From positions 1-64,000 of the forward strand of contig JAHHII010000003.1 of NCBI GenBank assembly GCA_019358855.1: a stretch of 64,000 nt of DNA, given 5' to 3'. The translations under genes and the position numbers were made by a program. This document shows, one piece after another, positions 1-8,115 of the stretch; the stretch's first letter is position 1; each line of letters starts with the position of its first letter. The notes under the pieces were generated by a model, which searched no databases, had not been told where the DNA came from, and saw nothing but the letters and a program-made list of their open reading frames with translations. The stretch comes from Timaviella obliquedivisa GSE-PSE-MK23-08B. GTDB taxonomy: Bacteria > Cyanobacteriota > Cyanobacteriia > Elainellales > Elainellaceae.

Positions 1-90
1 TTGAACAAAGATTATGAACACCTTCCGCAGACCTCAGAGACTCTGATCTATCTGGCGATGATCCGGATTATGGTGAGGCGATTGGCGTAA
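1..90 (+). CDS. IS5-like transposase, C-terminal fragment
   Basis: The window starts inside an open frame that ends with TAA at 88-90. The last 29 residues, with the motif YEHLPQTSE followed by a hydrophobic IYLAMIRIMVRRLA tail, match the conserved C-terminus of IS5-family DDE transposases common in cyanobacteria. The catalytic part lies outside the window, so whether the enzyme is intact cannot be judged. The 60 bases after the stop probably contain the right end of the element, but its exact boundary is not visible without the left end. Confidence 0.7.
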   Translation: MNKDYEHLPQTSETLIYLAMIRIMVRRLA

Positions 91-156
91 AATCTGACTT
101 GCCATAACTTTTCAAACATCCTCTTAGGACGGATTCAGCTTTCAAAAAGCTTTTTT

Positions 157-747
157 ATGCGTGAGTTCCTATACTCTGAAATCTCACAAATTGAAGGTAT
201 TCCTAATATCCCGAATGATTTTGAGTTGGCGATCGTCGCAGGAAAAAACCTGTGCGAAAAAGTGCTTGAACCTATTCAAGATGCTCTCGGTCGAATCAGC
301 ATCCGGTCTGCTTTTCGGGCTAGTGCTGTTAACGCGAAAGGTGCAGAAAATAAAAATCAATATAGCTGTGGTAGCAATGAGGTAAATCATGCAGGACATA
401 TCTGGGATGTCAGGGATAAGGATGGATACATGGGAGCAACTGCTTGTATCATCGTGACTTCTTTTATACCTTATTATGAGCAAACACAAGATTGGACAGC
501 CTTAACCTGGTGGATTCATGATTATATTGATGCCTATGCATAAATGACATTTTTCCAAAAATATGCAGCTTTTAATATTACTTGGCATGAAAATCCAGAG
601 CGTCTAAAAATGATTTATAGCTACGTGAAAAATCCACATACTGAAAAGAGCAGTGGGTATCTAACCAAGACAGGAATGGAAAACTTTTCAGGGTCACATG
701 AGCCGTCTTATCACGAGTTTATTCGGCAGTTGCACTCAGCTAGTTAG
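157..747 (+). pseudogene. M15-like (D-Ala-D-Ala carboxypeptidase-like) protein, interrupted by an in-frame stop
   Basis: Two open segments, 157-543 and 544-747, are in the same frame and separated only by the TAA at 541-543. Together they read as one protein of about 196 aa. The first part has LCEKVLEPIQ and IRSAFR, typical of the N-terminal half of M15-like peptidase folds, and a conserved NHAGHIWD stretch. The second part continues directly with FFQKYAAFNITWHE, which belongs to the same family pattern. A single nonsense mutation replacing one residue is the simplest reading. Separate use of the ATG at 544 would give a 67-aa fragment with no known independent role. The IS5-like transposase end lies just upstream, so the native promoter or the extreme N-terminus may also have been lost. 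Confidence 0.6.
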
Positions 748-780
748 GATATCAGCAGGCTCATTTCTCCCCGCAGAATC

Positions 781-1419
781 ATGACCGCAACTTTGATCCA
801 AAGCCCCGATCGCGTTCTTCTAAAAAATATTAGTTGGCATACCTATCAGTCTCTTGTAAAGGACTTTGAGCAACAGCCCGCAATGTGCTTAACGTATGAC
901 CAAGGGACATTAGAAATCAAAATGCCGTTAGATCCCCATGAAAGTTACAAAAAGCTGCTCGGACGATTGGTGGAAGCATTAACGGAAGAACTAGGAATTG
1001 AAGTGCGAAGTTTAGGCTCTAGAACGTGCGATCGCGAAGACCTGGCACGGGGGCTAGAACCGAATCAGTGCTACTACATTCAAAATGAGCCAGTCGTGTG
1101 GGATAAGGAACAAATTGATTTATCGATCGATCCGTCCCCTGATTTGGCGATCGAAGTAGACATTAGCAGCAGTTCAATCAATCGACTCGATATTTATGCT
1201 GCCTTGGGTGTGCCTGAAGTTTGGCGTTATAATGGTCAATCTTTGCTGATGTATCGGTTGGAAAGTCAGCAGTATCAATCTTGCAGCCATAGTGCTGCTT
1301 TTCCTTTGTTGACCGCTGCGGATGTTGAAAGGTTTTTGAAACTTAAGAAAACAACGAAGGAAAATGCGCTGATTCGGCTATTTCGAGAATGGGTTGGCGA
1401 TCGCCTCAACTCTCCATAA
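781..1419 (+). CDS. Uma2 family (DUF820) restriction-endonuclease-like protein
   Basis: This 212-aa protein fits the Uma2/DUF820 family, which is strongly expanded in cyanobacteria and has a PD-(D/E)XK nuclease fold. Visible family marks are the N-terminal SWHTYQSLVKDF, the G-T-L-E-I-KMPLDPHE segment, and the core PDLAIEVDISSSSI, where the acidic residues of the nuclease core sit. LDIYAALGVPEVWRY then contains the usual conserved Tyr and Trp. The substrate and biological role of the family are not settled. It stands alone between the M15-like pseudogene and convergent hom. A second, incomplete member begins at 63831. Confidence 0.85.
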   Translation: MTATLIQSPDRVLLKNISWHTYQSLVKDFEQQPAMCLTYDQGTLEIKMPLDPHESYKKLLGRLVEALTEELGIEVRSLGSRTCDREDLARGLEPNQCYYIQNEPVVWDKEQIDLSIDPSPDLAIEVDISSSSINRLDIYAALGVPEVWRYNGQSLLMYRLESQQYQSCSHSAAFPLLTAADVERFLKLKKTTKENALIRLFREWVGDRLNSP

Positions 1420-1464
1420 AGTTGGTAGCCCATAAAATCAGTAGATTGCAAAATCAGTAAATCT

Positions 1465-2787
1465 TTACAACACTCGCAACACACTCGGCACATTCGACAC
1501 TGCATCAAACGATCGAATTTCCTCTAGTGCTTTTCGGAAATTGCCTTCTTTGACACAATGCGTAATCACTACAATCTCTGCCTGATGATCTCGTAAACCA
1601 ATTTGCACGACCGATTCTAAGCTAACTTCATGGTTGCCAAACGTAGTGCCCAGCCGACCAATTACGCCAGGGAAATCTTGCGTAAGAACGCGGGCATAGA
1701 AGCGGGTTGTCAGATCATCGATCGGGGCGATCGCGGCATAGTCCTGGTGAGAGCAAGCCAACAGCGGGTCGAGGAGCGGGCGACCATCAGCATGAACGGC
1801 TGAACCACGCCCGACCTTTAGAATGGCTGCGATATTTAAAGTATCTGCTACCACTGCACTAGCGGTAGGGCCGGCACCAGCACCAGGGCCATAAAACATG
1901 ACTTGTCCCACCGGATCGCCTTCTATGAGTACCGCGTTGTACACGCCATTGACGTTGGTAAGCGGATGAGTTTTAGGAACCAAAGTTGGGTGAACTCTCA
2001 CTTGAAGGCGATCGGGAAACTCTGAATCTCCATCGCGTTGTGCCGTTGCTAAAAGTTTAATCACAAAGCCTAGACGTTCAGCATAAGTAATATCGGCGGC
2101 TGTAATTTGGCGAATGCCCTCGCAATAGACTTCTTCTAAGTTGATGCGCTTGCCAAATGCCAGGGAAGCCAAGATCGCAATTTTGTCTGCCGCATCCAGT
2201 CCCTCAACATCGGCAGTCGGGTCGGCTTCGGCATAGCCCAGTTGCTGAGCATCTGCCAGAACGTCATCAAAGCTGCTGCCTTCAGTCTGCATCCGCGTCA
2301 AAATGTAGTTAGTTGTGCCGTTAACGATGCCCATCAGGGTGTGAATGCGGTTAGCACAAAGAGATTGCTTTAACGGTTCAACGACCGGAATTCCACCAGC
2401 AACGGCGGCTTCGAGAAGAACGTAGACTCCGGCTTGATTTGCCGCTGTGAAGATTTCGTCGCCAAAGCGCGCGATCGCTGCCTTATTGGCTGTGACGACG
2501 TGCTTACCATGAGCGATCGCTTTGAGAATGAGCGATCGAGCAGGTTCTAGCCCACCCATGACCTCTATAACAATATCGATTTCAGGATCACTAACGATCG
2601 ATTCCAAGTCAGTGGTAAGGAGATGGGGAGGCAAAGAAATAGGTCGAGGTTTGTCGAGCGATCGTACTCCCACCCGATGAATTTCTAGCTCCTGCAACAA
2701 AGGATGACGCTGTGCCGGATTGAGCAAAATTTCGGCAGTGCCAGCCCCAACCGTACCTAATCCTAATAGCCCAATCTTGAAAGCCAC
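1465..2787 (-). CDS. hom: Homoserine dehydrogenase
   Basis: This enzyme reduces aspartate semialdehyde to homoserine with NAD(P)H, the branch toward threonine, methionine and isoleucine. The 440-aa protein has an N-terminal Rossmann motif GLLGLGTVGAGT (residues 6-17). The ANKAAIA segment near residue 105 carries the substrate-site lysine, and the central domain includes GIVNGTTNYILTRM. A C-terminal ACT domain (about 350-430, starting near DFPGVIGRLG) is the usual site of feedback regulation by threonine. The length is typical for the monofunctional bacterial form. The gene is single and convergent with the upstream Uma2 gene. The ATG at 2787 directly precedes the Rossmann motif, so the start is secure. 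Confidence 0.96.
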   Translation of the reverse strand: MAFKIGLLGLGTVGAGTAEILLNPAQRHPLLQELEIHRVGVRSLDKPRPISLPPHLLTTDLESIVSDPEIDIVIEVMGGLEPARSLILKAIAHGKHVVTANKAAIARFGDEIFTAANQAGVYVLLEAAVAGGIPVVEPLKQSLCANRIHTLMGIVNGTTNYILTRMQTEGSSFDDVLADAQQLGYAEADPTADVEGLDAADKIAILASLAFGKRINLEEVYCEGIRQITAADITYAERLGFVIKLLATAQRDGDSEFPDRLQVRVHPTLVPKTHPLTNVNGVYNAVLIEGDPVGQVMFYGPGAGAGPTASAVVADTLNIAAILKVGRGSAVHADGRPLLDPLLACSHQDYAAIAPIDDLTTRFYARVLTQDFPGVIGRLGTTFGNHEVSLESVVQIGLRDHQAEIVVITHCVKEGNFRKALEEIRSFDAVSNVPSVLRVL

Positions 2788-2867
2788 TGTTTTTACCCGT
2801 TTAGTAACACCAGTCCTATATTGTAGGCGGGATAGGGAAGCTCTTCATCTGTGCCCCAAAATCTCTT

Positions 2868-3018
2868 AAGGAGTTGCGTGAAAATAAAACCCAGTGAGAT
2901 GGATTGACTTTTCAGCCCCCTAAATCCCCCATTCTGGGGAACTTTGAAAGGTTCGGAAGTCCCTGCCCCAGAATGGGGGACTTAGGGGGCGATTCAGGGT
3001 GTTATTTAATTGCAACTT
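2868..3018. repeat. MITE-like palindromic element, copy A
   Basis: About 150 bp of noncoding DNA matches, in inverted orientation, the element at 34156-34307. The outer ends are GGAGTTGC-like terminal inverted repeats flanked by TTAA/TAAG-type sequence. The centre is a long imperfect hairpin whose arms read CCCCCTAAATCCCCCATTCTGG and its complement. It contains no open frame. The rest of the 2788-3159 gap shows nothing else that can be recognised. Confidence 0.75.
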
Positions 3019-3159
3019 CTAAGTTATTACGCTGCCTCAGTTGCAATGTAATGAGCCCAGATGAAACTTCATAGATTACTGATTAAGTTTGCGTATTTGT
3101 ATTGAGTTTAAATGTTAGGGTCGAGGCATGGTGTTTAGACTACGGCTAGGAGATCGACG

Positions 3160-3648
3160 ATGGCTACTCATCTGTCTAACATCGAAGGTACAGATGCCTC
3201 TAAAATCTTGGCTCGTCTTCACAGTGGGCAGCTATGGATGGTCAATAGTCGTCGGCGCAATGGGCTGATTCTTTGTAAAGCTTTTCACGCCGAATTTGCA
3301 GGCCCTGGAGCGGCAGTGGGTGGTTTTTTTGATTCAGATTGTCATGGCGTAATCCCGGTGGGCAACTTGTCACTTCTCCGCCCAGACAGCCATGAGGAAC
3401 GGCAAAAAGCTTATTTAATCAGGCGGCAGTGGATTCGTTTGACCCAGCAATTTACTGATCAATCCACGCCCATTCAGCGGGCACAGATGATTCTCAATCA
3501 ATTTGAAAATTATTTTGATCAAGAGACGATCGCCCGTATCCCTGATGATGCTTTTGCTCAGTTGGTTGGGGTTTTACCCTTCTCAGTGCGGCTAGCGCGT
3601 CGAACACCAGGCGTTTTGAATGTGAAACTAAAGACCCAACCCAAATAA
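3160..3648 (+). CDS. Conserved hypothetical protein (162 aa)
   Basis: This soluble protein has no signal peptide or membrane segment. The first third is mixed alpha/beta with a Gly/Ala-rich centre (AEFAGPGAAVGGFF). The second half is strongly helical and charged, ending in Lys-rich LKTQPK. The frame is open from ATG with a short purine-rich stretch upstream (GGAGATCGACG). I do not recognise a domain. It stands alone between a MITE-like element and convergent sppA. Confidence 0.6.
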   Translation: MATHLSNIEGTDASKILARLHSGQLWMVNSRRRNGLILCKAFHAEFAGPGAAVGGFFDSDCHGVIPVGNLSLLRPDSHEERQKAYLIRRQWIRLTQQFTDQSTPIQRAQMILNQFENYFDQETIARIPDDAFAQLVGVLPFSVRLARRTPGVLNVKLKTQPK

Positions 3649-3846
3649 GTGCTCAAACTCAGTTTCAGCTTAAAAGCTGGGTTAGATCATGAGCCTGTTG
3701 CTTAGGTGTAAATATTTAATTTACTGTACTCAATTTGGTATTGTTTAGTTCGTGTTTTGCTGCATTTAAGTCTTGACATATCCCTACTAAGAATGAGCCA
3801 GGGCTATTTTTTGCAGCATTGCCAAAGGCAGAGAACTGGGTAAAGC

Positions 3847-5652
3847 TTAGTCAATTCTTGGCGTAAAGGGTAAGCGGCTGTAGGCACCTAACGGATCGTT
3901 CATTGCCTTGAGAGTCGCAAAATCTTGCTGAAATCTCTGAATTTCTGCTGTTAGAGGATCAATCGGGGCAGTGCGATCGGGTGGGGGGAAGTAGCTATTG
4001 AACAGTTGCCCCAGCAACTTCACTTCAAACGAGTTGGATTTAGGATACTCATCTAGTTCCCAATCATCGCCTAGTTTGGCTTGCTTAGCAGCAGCCTGAA
4101 TGGCATCTTCTATGCCGCCTAGCTCATCAACCAAGCCGATTTTCTGAGCCTCTAAACCCGACCAAACCCGTCCTTGAGCAAGTTCGTTCACCTTGGGTTT
4201 AGCGATCGCCCGCGAAGTCGAAACGATGGTCAAGAATTCGTCGTAAATTTGATTAACCACTCGTTGCCCGATCGCTAACTCTTCGGCAGTTTTTGGGCGA
4301 GAAATTGTATCGCTGTCCGCAAAGCGCCCCGTTTTAATGCTGTCCCAGGTGATACCGTTATTCTGAGCAATTTTTTGAAAGTTGGGCAATACCCCAAATA
4401 CTCCAATCGAGCCAGTAATTGTATTAGGCGATGCAAAAATCTGAGTGGCATAAGCAGAAATTTGATAGCCCCCTGAAGCTGCAAGGTTTCCCATAGAGGC
4501 AATCACGGGCTTTTCACGATTCGTCAAAAATACCTCACGGGCAACTCGCTCTGAAGCAGTGGCACTACCGCCCGGACTGTTGACGCGCAGCACGATCGCC
4601 TTAACATCGCTATCATTCCGTAGGTCACGCATTAGCTCTGCCAACGTTTCGCCACCAATCGACTCAGAGCCACCCTTACCGCTGACAATGTCGCCCTCGG
4701 CGTAGACTACAGCAACCTTGTTGGGAGATGATTTCTCTCCATCTTGCAACGTTTGGGCGTAATCTCCTAAATCAATCTGGCGGAAAGAGTGCGTATCTTT
4801 GTCTTCTCCGGTCAGCTTTTGCAATTCGGCAATGACTTCATCTTCATGGGCAATTTTGTCTACCAGTCCCAAAGATTTAGCTGAGCCGGAGAGAATTATC
4901 CCTTCTTTGTCAGCGATCGCCTGTATTTTTTGCGGTGTCAGTTTGCGGCTCTTGGCAGAGGCAGCCAAAAACTCGTTCCACAAATCTGTCAGCCATTTTT
5001 GGGTTTGCTCTTTATTGGCTGAACTATTGCCGCTGAGCAAGAAAGGCTCGATCGCTGACTTATACTTACCCACGCGCAATACCTGAACGCCTACGCCATA
5101 TTTCTGCAACGCGCCTGCAAAAAAAGGTGTCTCAACGTCCAGTCCATTAATTTCTAGTAACCCCGTCGGATGCAACAAAATTGTATTGGCAACTGAGGTG
5201 AGGTAGTAGTCTTTTTCCTGCCAACTCGTATTGTCGTAGGCATAGATTGGCTTGCCCAAGTCCCGAAATTTCTGCAATGCCAGCCTGACTTCGCGCAGCG
5301 TCGCAAACCCGGTTCCCTGAACGTTTCCGCTCAAGTATAAGCCCACAATTCGCGGGTCTTTTGCAGCTTGTTCTAACGACTCTAACACCAGCCGCAGCGC
5401 AATAGAATTCTCTCGATCGCCCCCACCCAACGCCGAACCAATCACCTCGCGCGCACTCGTCTCAGGGTTAGCATCAGTGATCGATTGAGATAAATCGAGG
5501 GTCAGGACTGAGCGAGCTTCTACGGTCGGTTCAGAATCACGGGCGCTAGTCGCGATCGCCACCCAAAAAGCTGCCAGCCCTGCAATTCCTAACGTCAAAA
5601 ACAAGAACAAACCTACAAAGGTAGCCAGAACATTCTTAAAAAAATCGCGCAT
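3847..5652 (-). CDS. sppA: Signal peptide peptidase SppA, 67K type
   Basis: This membrane-bound serine protease degrades signal peptides and, in cyanobacteria, has been linked to light acclimation. The protein has one N-terminal membrane segment (FVGLFLFLTLGIAGLAAFWV) and two tandem ClpP-like SppA domains. The N-terminal domain carries the catalytic lysine in VGKYKSAIEPF. The C-terminal domain carries the serine in NLAASGGYQIS, preceded by VLRVNSPGGSA. I chose the ATG at 5652 (MRDFFKN) because it places the membrane segment right at the N-terminus as in relatives. An in-frame ATG at 5712 would add 20 residues of poor quality. Total length is about 601 aa, normal for the long form. Confidence 0.93.
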   Translation of the reverse strand: MRDFFKNVLATFVGLFLFLTLGIAGLAAFWVAIATSARDSEPTVEARSVLTLDLSQSITDANPETSAREVIGSALGGGDRENSIALRLVLESLEQAAKDPRIVGLYLSGNVQGTGFATLREVRLALQKFRDLGKPIYAYDNTSWQEKDYYLTSVANTILLHPTGLLEINGLDVETPFFAGALQKYGVGVQVLRVGKYKSAIEPFLLSGNSSANKEQTQKWLTDLWNEFLAASAKSRKLTPQKIQAIADKEGIILSGSAKSLGLVDKIAHEDEVIAELQKLTGEDKDTHSFRQIDLGDYAQTLQDGEKSSPNKVAVVYAEGDIVSGKGGSESIGGETLAELMRDLRNDSDVKAIVLRVNSPGGSATASERVAREVFLTNREKPVIASMGNLAASGGYQISAYATQIFASPNTITGSIGVFGVLPNFQKIAQNNGITWDSIKTGRFADSDTISRPKTAEELAIGQRVVNQIYDEFLTIVSTSRAIAKPKVNELAQGRVWSGLEAQKIGLVDELGGIEDAIQAAAKQAKLGDDWELDEYPKSNSFEVKLLGQLFNSYFPPPDRTAPIDPLTAEIQRFQQDFATLKAMNDPLGAYSRLPFTPRID

Positions 5653-5797
5653 TTGCCAGAACCAATAGGAGAATCGCCCCCCAGCCTGCCCTGCATTCAG
5701 GCAGAAACCCAAAACCAGGCGCAGGTTTGAAGAGCAAAAAACAGTTGCTAATCACTACTCTATCCTTCTCGCCCTATCCTCGTCGCAACTTTCACTC

Positions 5798-6835
5798 CTA
5801 CCGCTCTACCAAAATTCCTGGCTCCCGCAATCCTGGCAAACTTCCCGTCCCGGTACAAAACAAGACCGTTGTAATTTCAGCAATCAACACCTCAACCAAC
5901 TCGTGCAATGCGCCCTCCGACTCAGCCGCCGCCTGCAAAAATGGCAAGGCAAGCCCTGCCACGTCAGCGCCCAACGCGATCGCCTTTGCCACGTCCAAGC
6001 CATTCCGCAGCCCTCCTGAAGCAATTAAAGGTAACGTAGCAGAGAGCGATCGCACCGCCTTTACACAATCTGCTGTCGGCAATCCCCAATCTGCAAACGT
6101 CGCTCCTAGTCGTCGCTGCTGGTTATCCTGCGCCCGCTCACTCTCTACCCTTGCCCACGAAGTCCCTCCGGCTCCTGCCACATCGATCGCCCTAACGCCA
6201 GCCTCGATTAGCTTTTGCGCCATCACTGCCGAAATCCCATTACCCACTTCCTTAGCAATGACTGGAACAGGCAGTTTTTTACAAAGCAGGGCAATTTGGG
6301 TTAGCAATCCTGCAAAGTTAGTATCCCCCTTAGTTTGAACACTCTCTTGGAGAGGATTAAGGTGCAAAATCAGTGCGTCAGCTTCCAGAGCATCGACCAC
6401 TCGCAGACACTCGTCTAAGCCATAACGATAATTAAGCTGGACGGCTCCTAAATTAGCAAATAGCAAAATGTCAGGGGCTACAGAGCGAACCGCAAAGGTA
6501 GAAGTGACCTGTGGATTTTCGATCGCCACTCGTTGCGAACCCACACCCATCGCAATGCCATAATGCTGTGCTGCTTCGGCAAGGCGATAGTTGATTGTTT
6601 TTGCCAAGTCAGTGCCACCCGTCATGGAAGAAATTAACAGAGGCGCACCCAGTTGCTTGCCTAGAAAAGAGGTAGAAAGATTAATTTCATGGCGATCGAG
6701 TTCAGGCAAACAACAATGTGTGAATCGATAACGCTCTAAGCCAGTTGTCGTTTGATGAAACTGCACATCATCTTCAAGACAAACGCGCAAATGATCAGCT
6801 TTTCTATTTTGAGTAGTCAATGAGTCAACAATCAT
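5798..6835 (-). CDS. fni: Type 2 isopentenyl-diphosphate delta-isomerase (FMN-dependent)
   Basis: This enzyme interconverts IPP and DMAPP for carotenoid, phytol and quinone synthesis; cyanobacteria use this flavoenzyme instead of the type 1 isomerase. Family marks in order are [16 protein letters not shown] near the N-terminus, [43 protein letters not shown] and [20 protein letters not shown]. The last is the phosphate-binding end of the FMN barrel. The length of about 345 aa is typical. An in-frame TTG at 6847 lies four codons upstream, but the ATG at 6835 is the likelier start. It is single and transcribed in the same direction as sppA. Confidence 0.94.
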   Translation of the reverse strand: MIVDSLTTQNRKADHLRVCLEDDVQFHQTTTGLERYRFTHCCLPELDRHEINLSTSFLGKQLGAPLLISSMTGGTDLAKTINYRLAEAAQHYGIAMGVGSQRVAIENPQVTSTFAVRSVAPDILLFANLGAVQLNYRYGLDECLRVVDALEADALILHLNPLQESVQTKGDTNFAGLLTQIALLCKKLPVPVIAKEVGNGISAVMAQKLIEAGVRAIDVAGAGGTSWARVESERAQDNQQRRLGATFADWGLPTADCVKAVRSLSATLPLIASGGLRNGLDVAKAIALGADVAGLALPFLQAAAESEGALHELVEVLIAEITTVLFCTGTGSLPGLREPGILVER

Positions 6836-7049
6836 GGGCACCAACAACAGAGCGGGTTCATCTCATATTTTCTCCCTTTCATCTCCCTTTCACCCGCCCT
6901 GTTCTTGAAGCGTAATGAATCAAGCTTTGAAGACTAGGCAAGTTGATCGGAAATTGGTATAAATTGATATAAATTGAACGACTTCAAGACCGTCAGAACT
7001 CCTGTTATGTTACTCCGTCGAACATTTCATACCCTTAAGGTCACCAAAG

Positions 7050-7424
7050 ATGAAATCAGACAATACGTTTAGAAAAGCCCGTGACCTAGGCTCTTTCAAC
7101 AGCACCCAAGCGCTCCGGGCCAAGGATATGATCGGTCCTTCCGATAAAGCAGATGTGTATAAATTTACACTTACTCCTACGTTTGGATTCAGAGCCAGCG
7201 GTTCCTTCAAGTCACAAGGTGGATCGATGAGGTTTTCATTATTTCTCCTTAACCCGCTGACAAATAAGCCCACAGCCATTGCTGCTCCGGCAATTATCAA
7301 CGCCGGGAAAAACGTTAGTAATTCTAATTTTCCTGCAACCAATATGCCGTTTACCTTTTTCATAAAGTTCGACAAACCTACTCAAAACGTGAAATACCAA
7401 TTCGCCCTCAAACCTCTTGCTTAG
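7050..7424 (+). CDS. Small PPC-like (pre-peptidase C-terminal domain-like) protein
   Basis: The 124-aa protein has the pattern of bacterial PPC beta-sandwich domains: [13 protein letters not shown], then [13 protein letters not shown], a Leu/Phe-rich strand region, and a C-terminal KYQFALKPL strand. PPC domains usually sit at the C-terminus of secreted proteases. Here the domain is alone and has no obvious signal peptide. The stop at 7422-7424 overlaps the stop of convergent pyrR by a few bases. The function is unknown; the domain assignment rests on motif spacing only. Confidence 0.6.
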   Translation: MKSDNTFRKARDLGSFNSTQALRAKDMIGPSDKADVYKFTLTPTFGFRASGSFKSQGGSMRFSLFLLNPLTNKPTAIAAPAIINAGKNVSNSNFPATNMPFTFFIKFDKPTQNVKYQFALKPLA

Positions 7425-7960
7425 CTGCCCCGAACTAGTTCAACTCTGTCTTGTCCATCGATCGCTTGAAGGTAAACCTTAACTTTTTCTTCTTTAGAAG
7501 TCGGTAGCGCTTTGCCCGTAAAGTCTGGATGGATGGGCAGATCTCGATGCCCGCGATCGACCAATACCGCTAACCGAATTTTTTCGGGTCTGCCATAGTC
7601 GTTAACGGCGTTGAGCGCTGCCCGAATAGTTCGCCCCTTATAAATCACATCGTCTATCAAAATAACCGTTTTACCTGATAGATCAAACGGAATATCAGTC
7701 TTTTCAGGCGTTCGTAGGTTGATTCGATCCAGGTCATCGCGGTAAAAGGTAATGTCTAGAAAACCTAGAGGCACTTGGACTTTTTCCAGTGTCTCTATTT
7801 GTCTGACTAAGATCTCTGCTAGGGGCACGCCTCGCGTGTAGATTCCGAGCAGCACCAACTTAGACAGATCATCAGTCTGTTCAACAATCTCAGAGGCTAG
7901 GCGGTTGACGGTTCGGCGCACTTCGTCTGCCGAAAGAATTTCAATAACTTCGGGCGGCAT
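7421..7960 (-). CDS. pyrR: Bifunctional pyr operon regulator / uracil phosphoribosyltransferase PyrR
   Basis: This 179-aa protein belongs to the PyrR family, which binds pyr mRNA in some bacteria and has uracil phosphoribosyltransferase activity. The PRPP-binding loop [18 protein letters not shown] is clear, as are [17 protein letters not shown] and the C-terminal [15 protein letters not shown]. The ATG at 7960 (MPPEVIEIL) fits the family start, and an upstream in-frame start at 8005 would add 15 unsupported residues. Its gene neighbours are not pyrimidine genes, so attenuation control of a local operon is not indicated. Confidence 0.93.
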   Translation of the reverse strand: MPPEVIEILSADEVRRTVNRLASEIVEQTDDLSKLVLLGIYTRGVPLAEILVRQIETLEKVQVPLGFLDITFYRDDLDRINLRTPEKTDIPFDLSGKTVILIDDVIYKGRTIRAALNAVNDYGRPEKIRLAVLVDRGHRDLPIHPDFTGKALPTSKEEKVKVYLQAIDGQDRVELVRGS

Positions 7961-8115
7961 AGGAAAGAATAGAGATAGAGCAACATTCTGTCTTGCTATT
8001 ATCATCCCTTAAGCGATCGAAAGTGCCAGTCGCCTCTCTCCTAAGTATCGACTCGCATATCTGCCAGCAAGAATTCTATTAAGTTATGCTTGCCTAAGCA
8101 TTGAGGCAGCAATTC

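Noticed and set aside
5727-6338. Long plus-strand frame opposite fni
   Set aside because: Antisense shadow of a clear enzyme gene; composition Ser/Pro/Arg-rich with no conserved motif.
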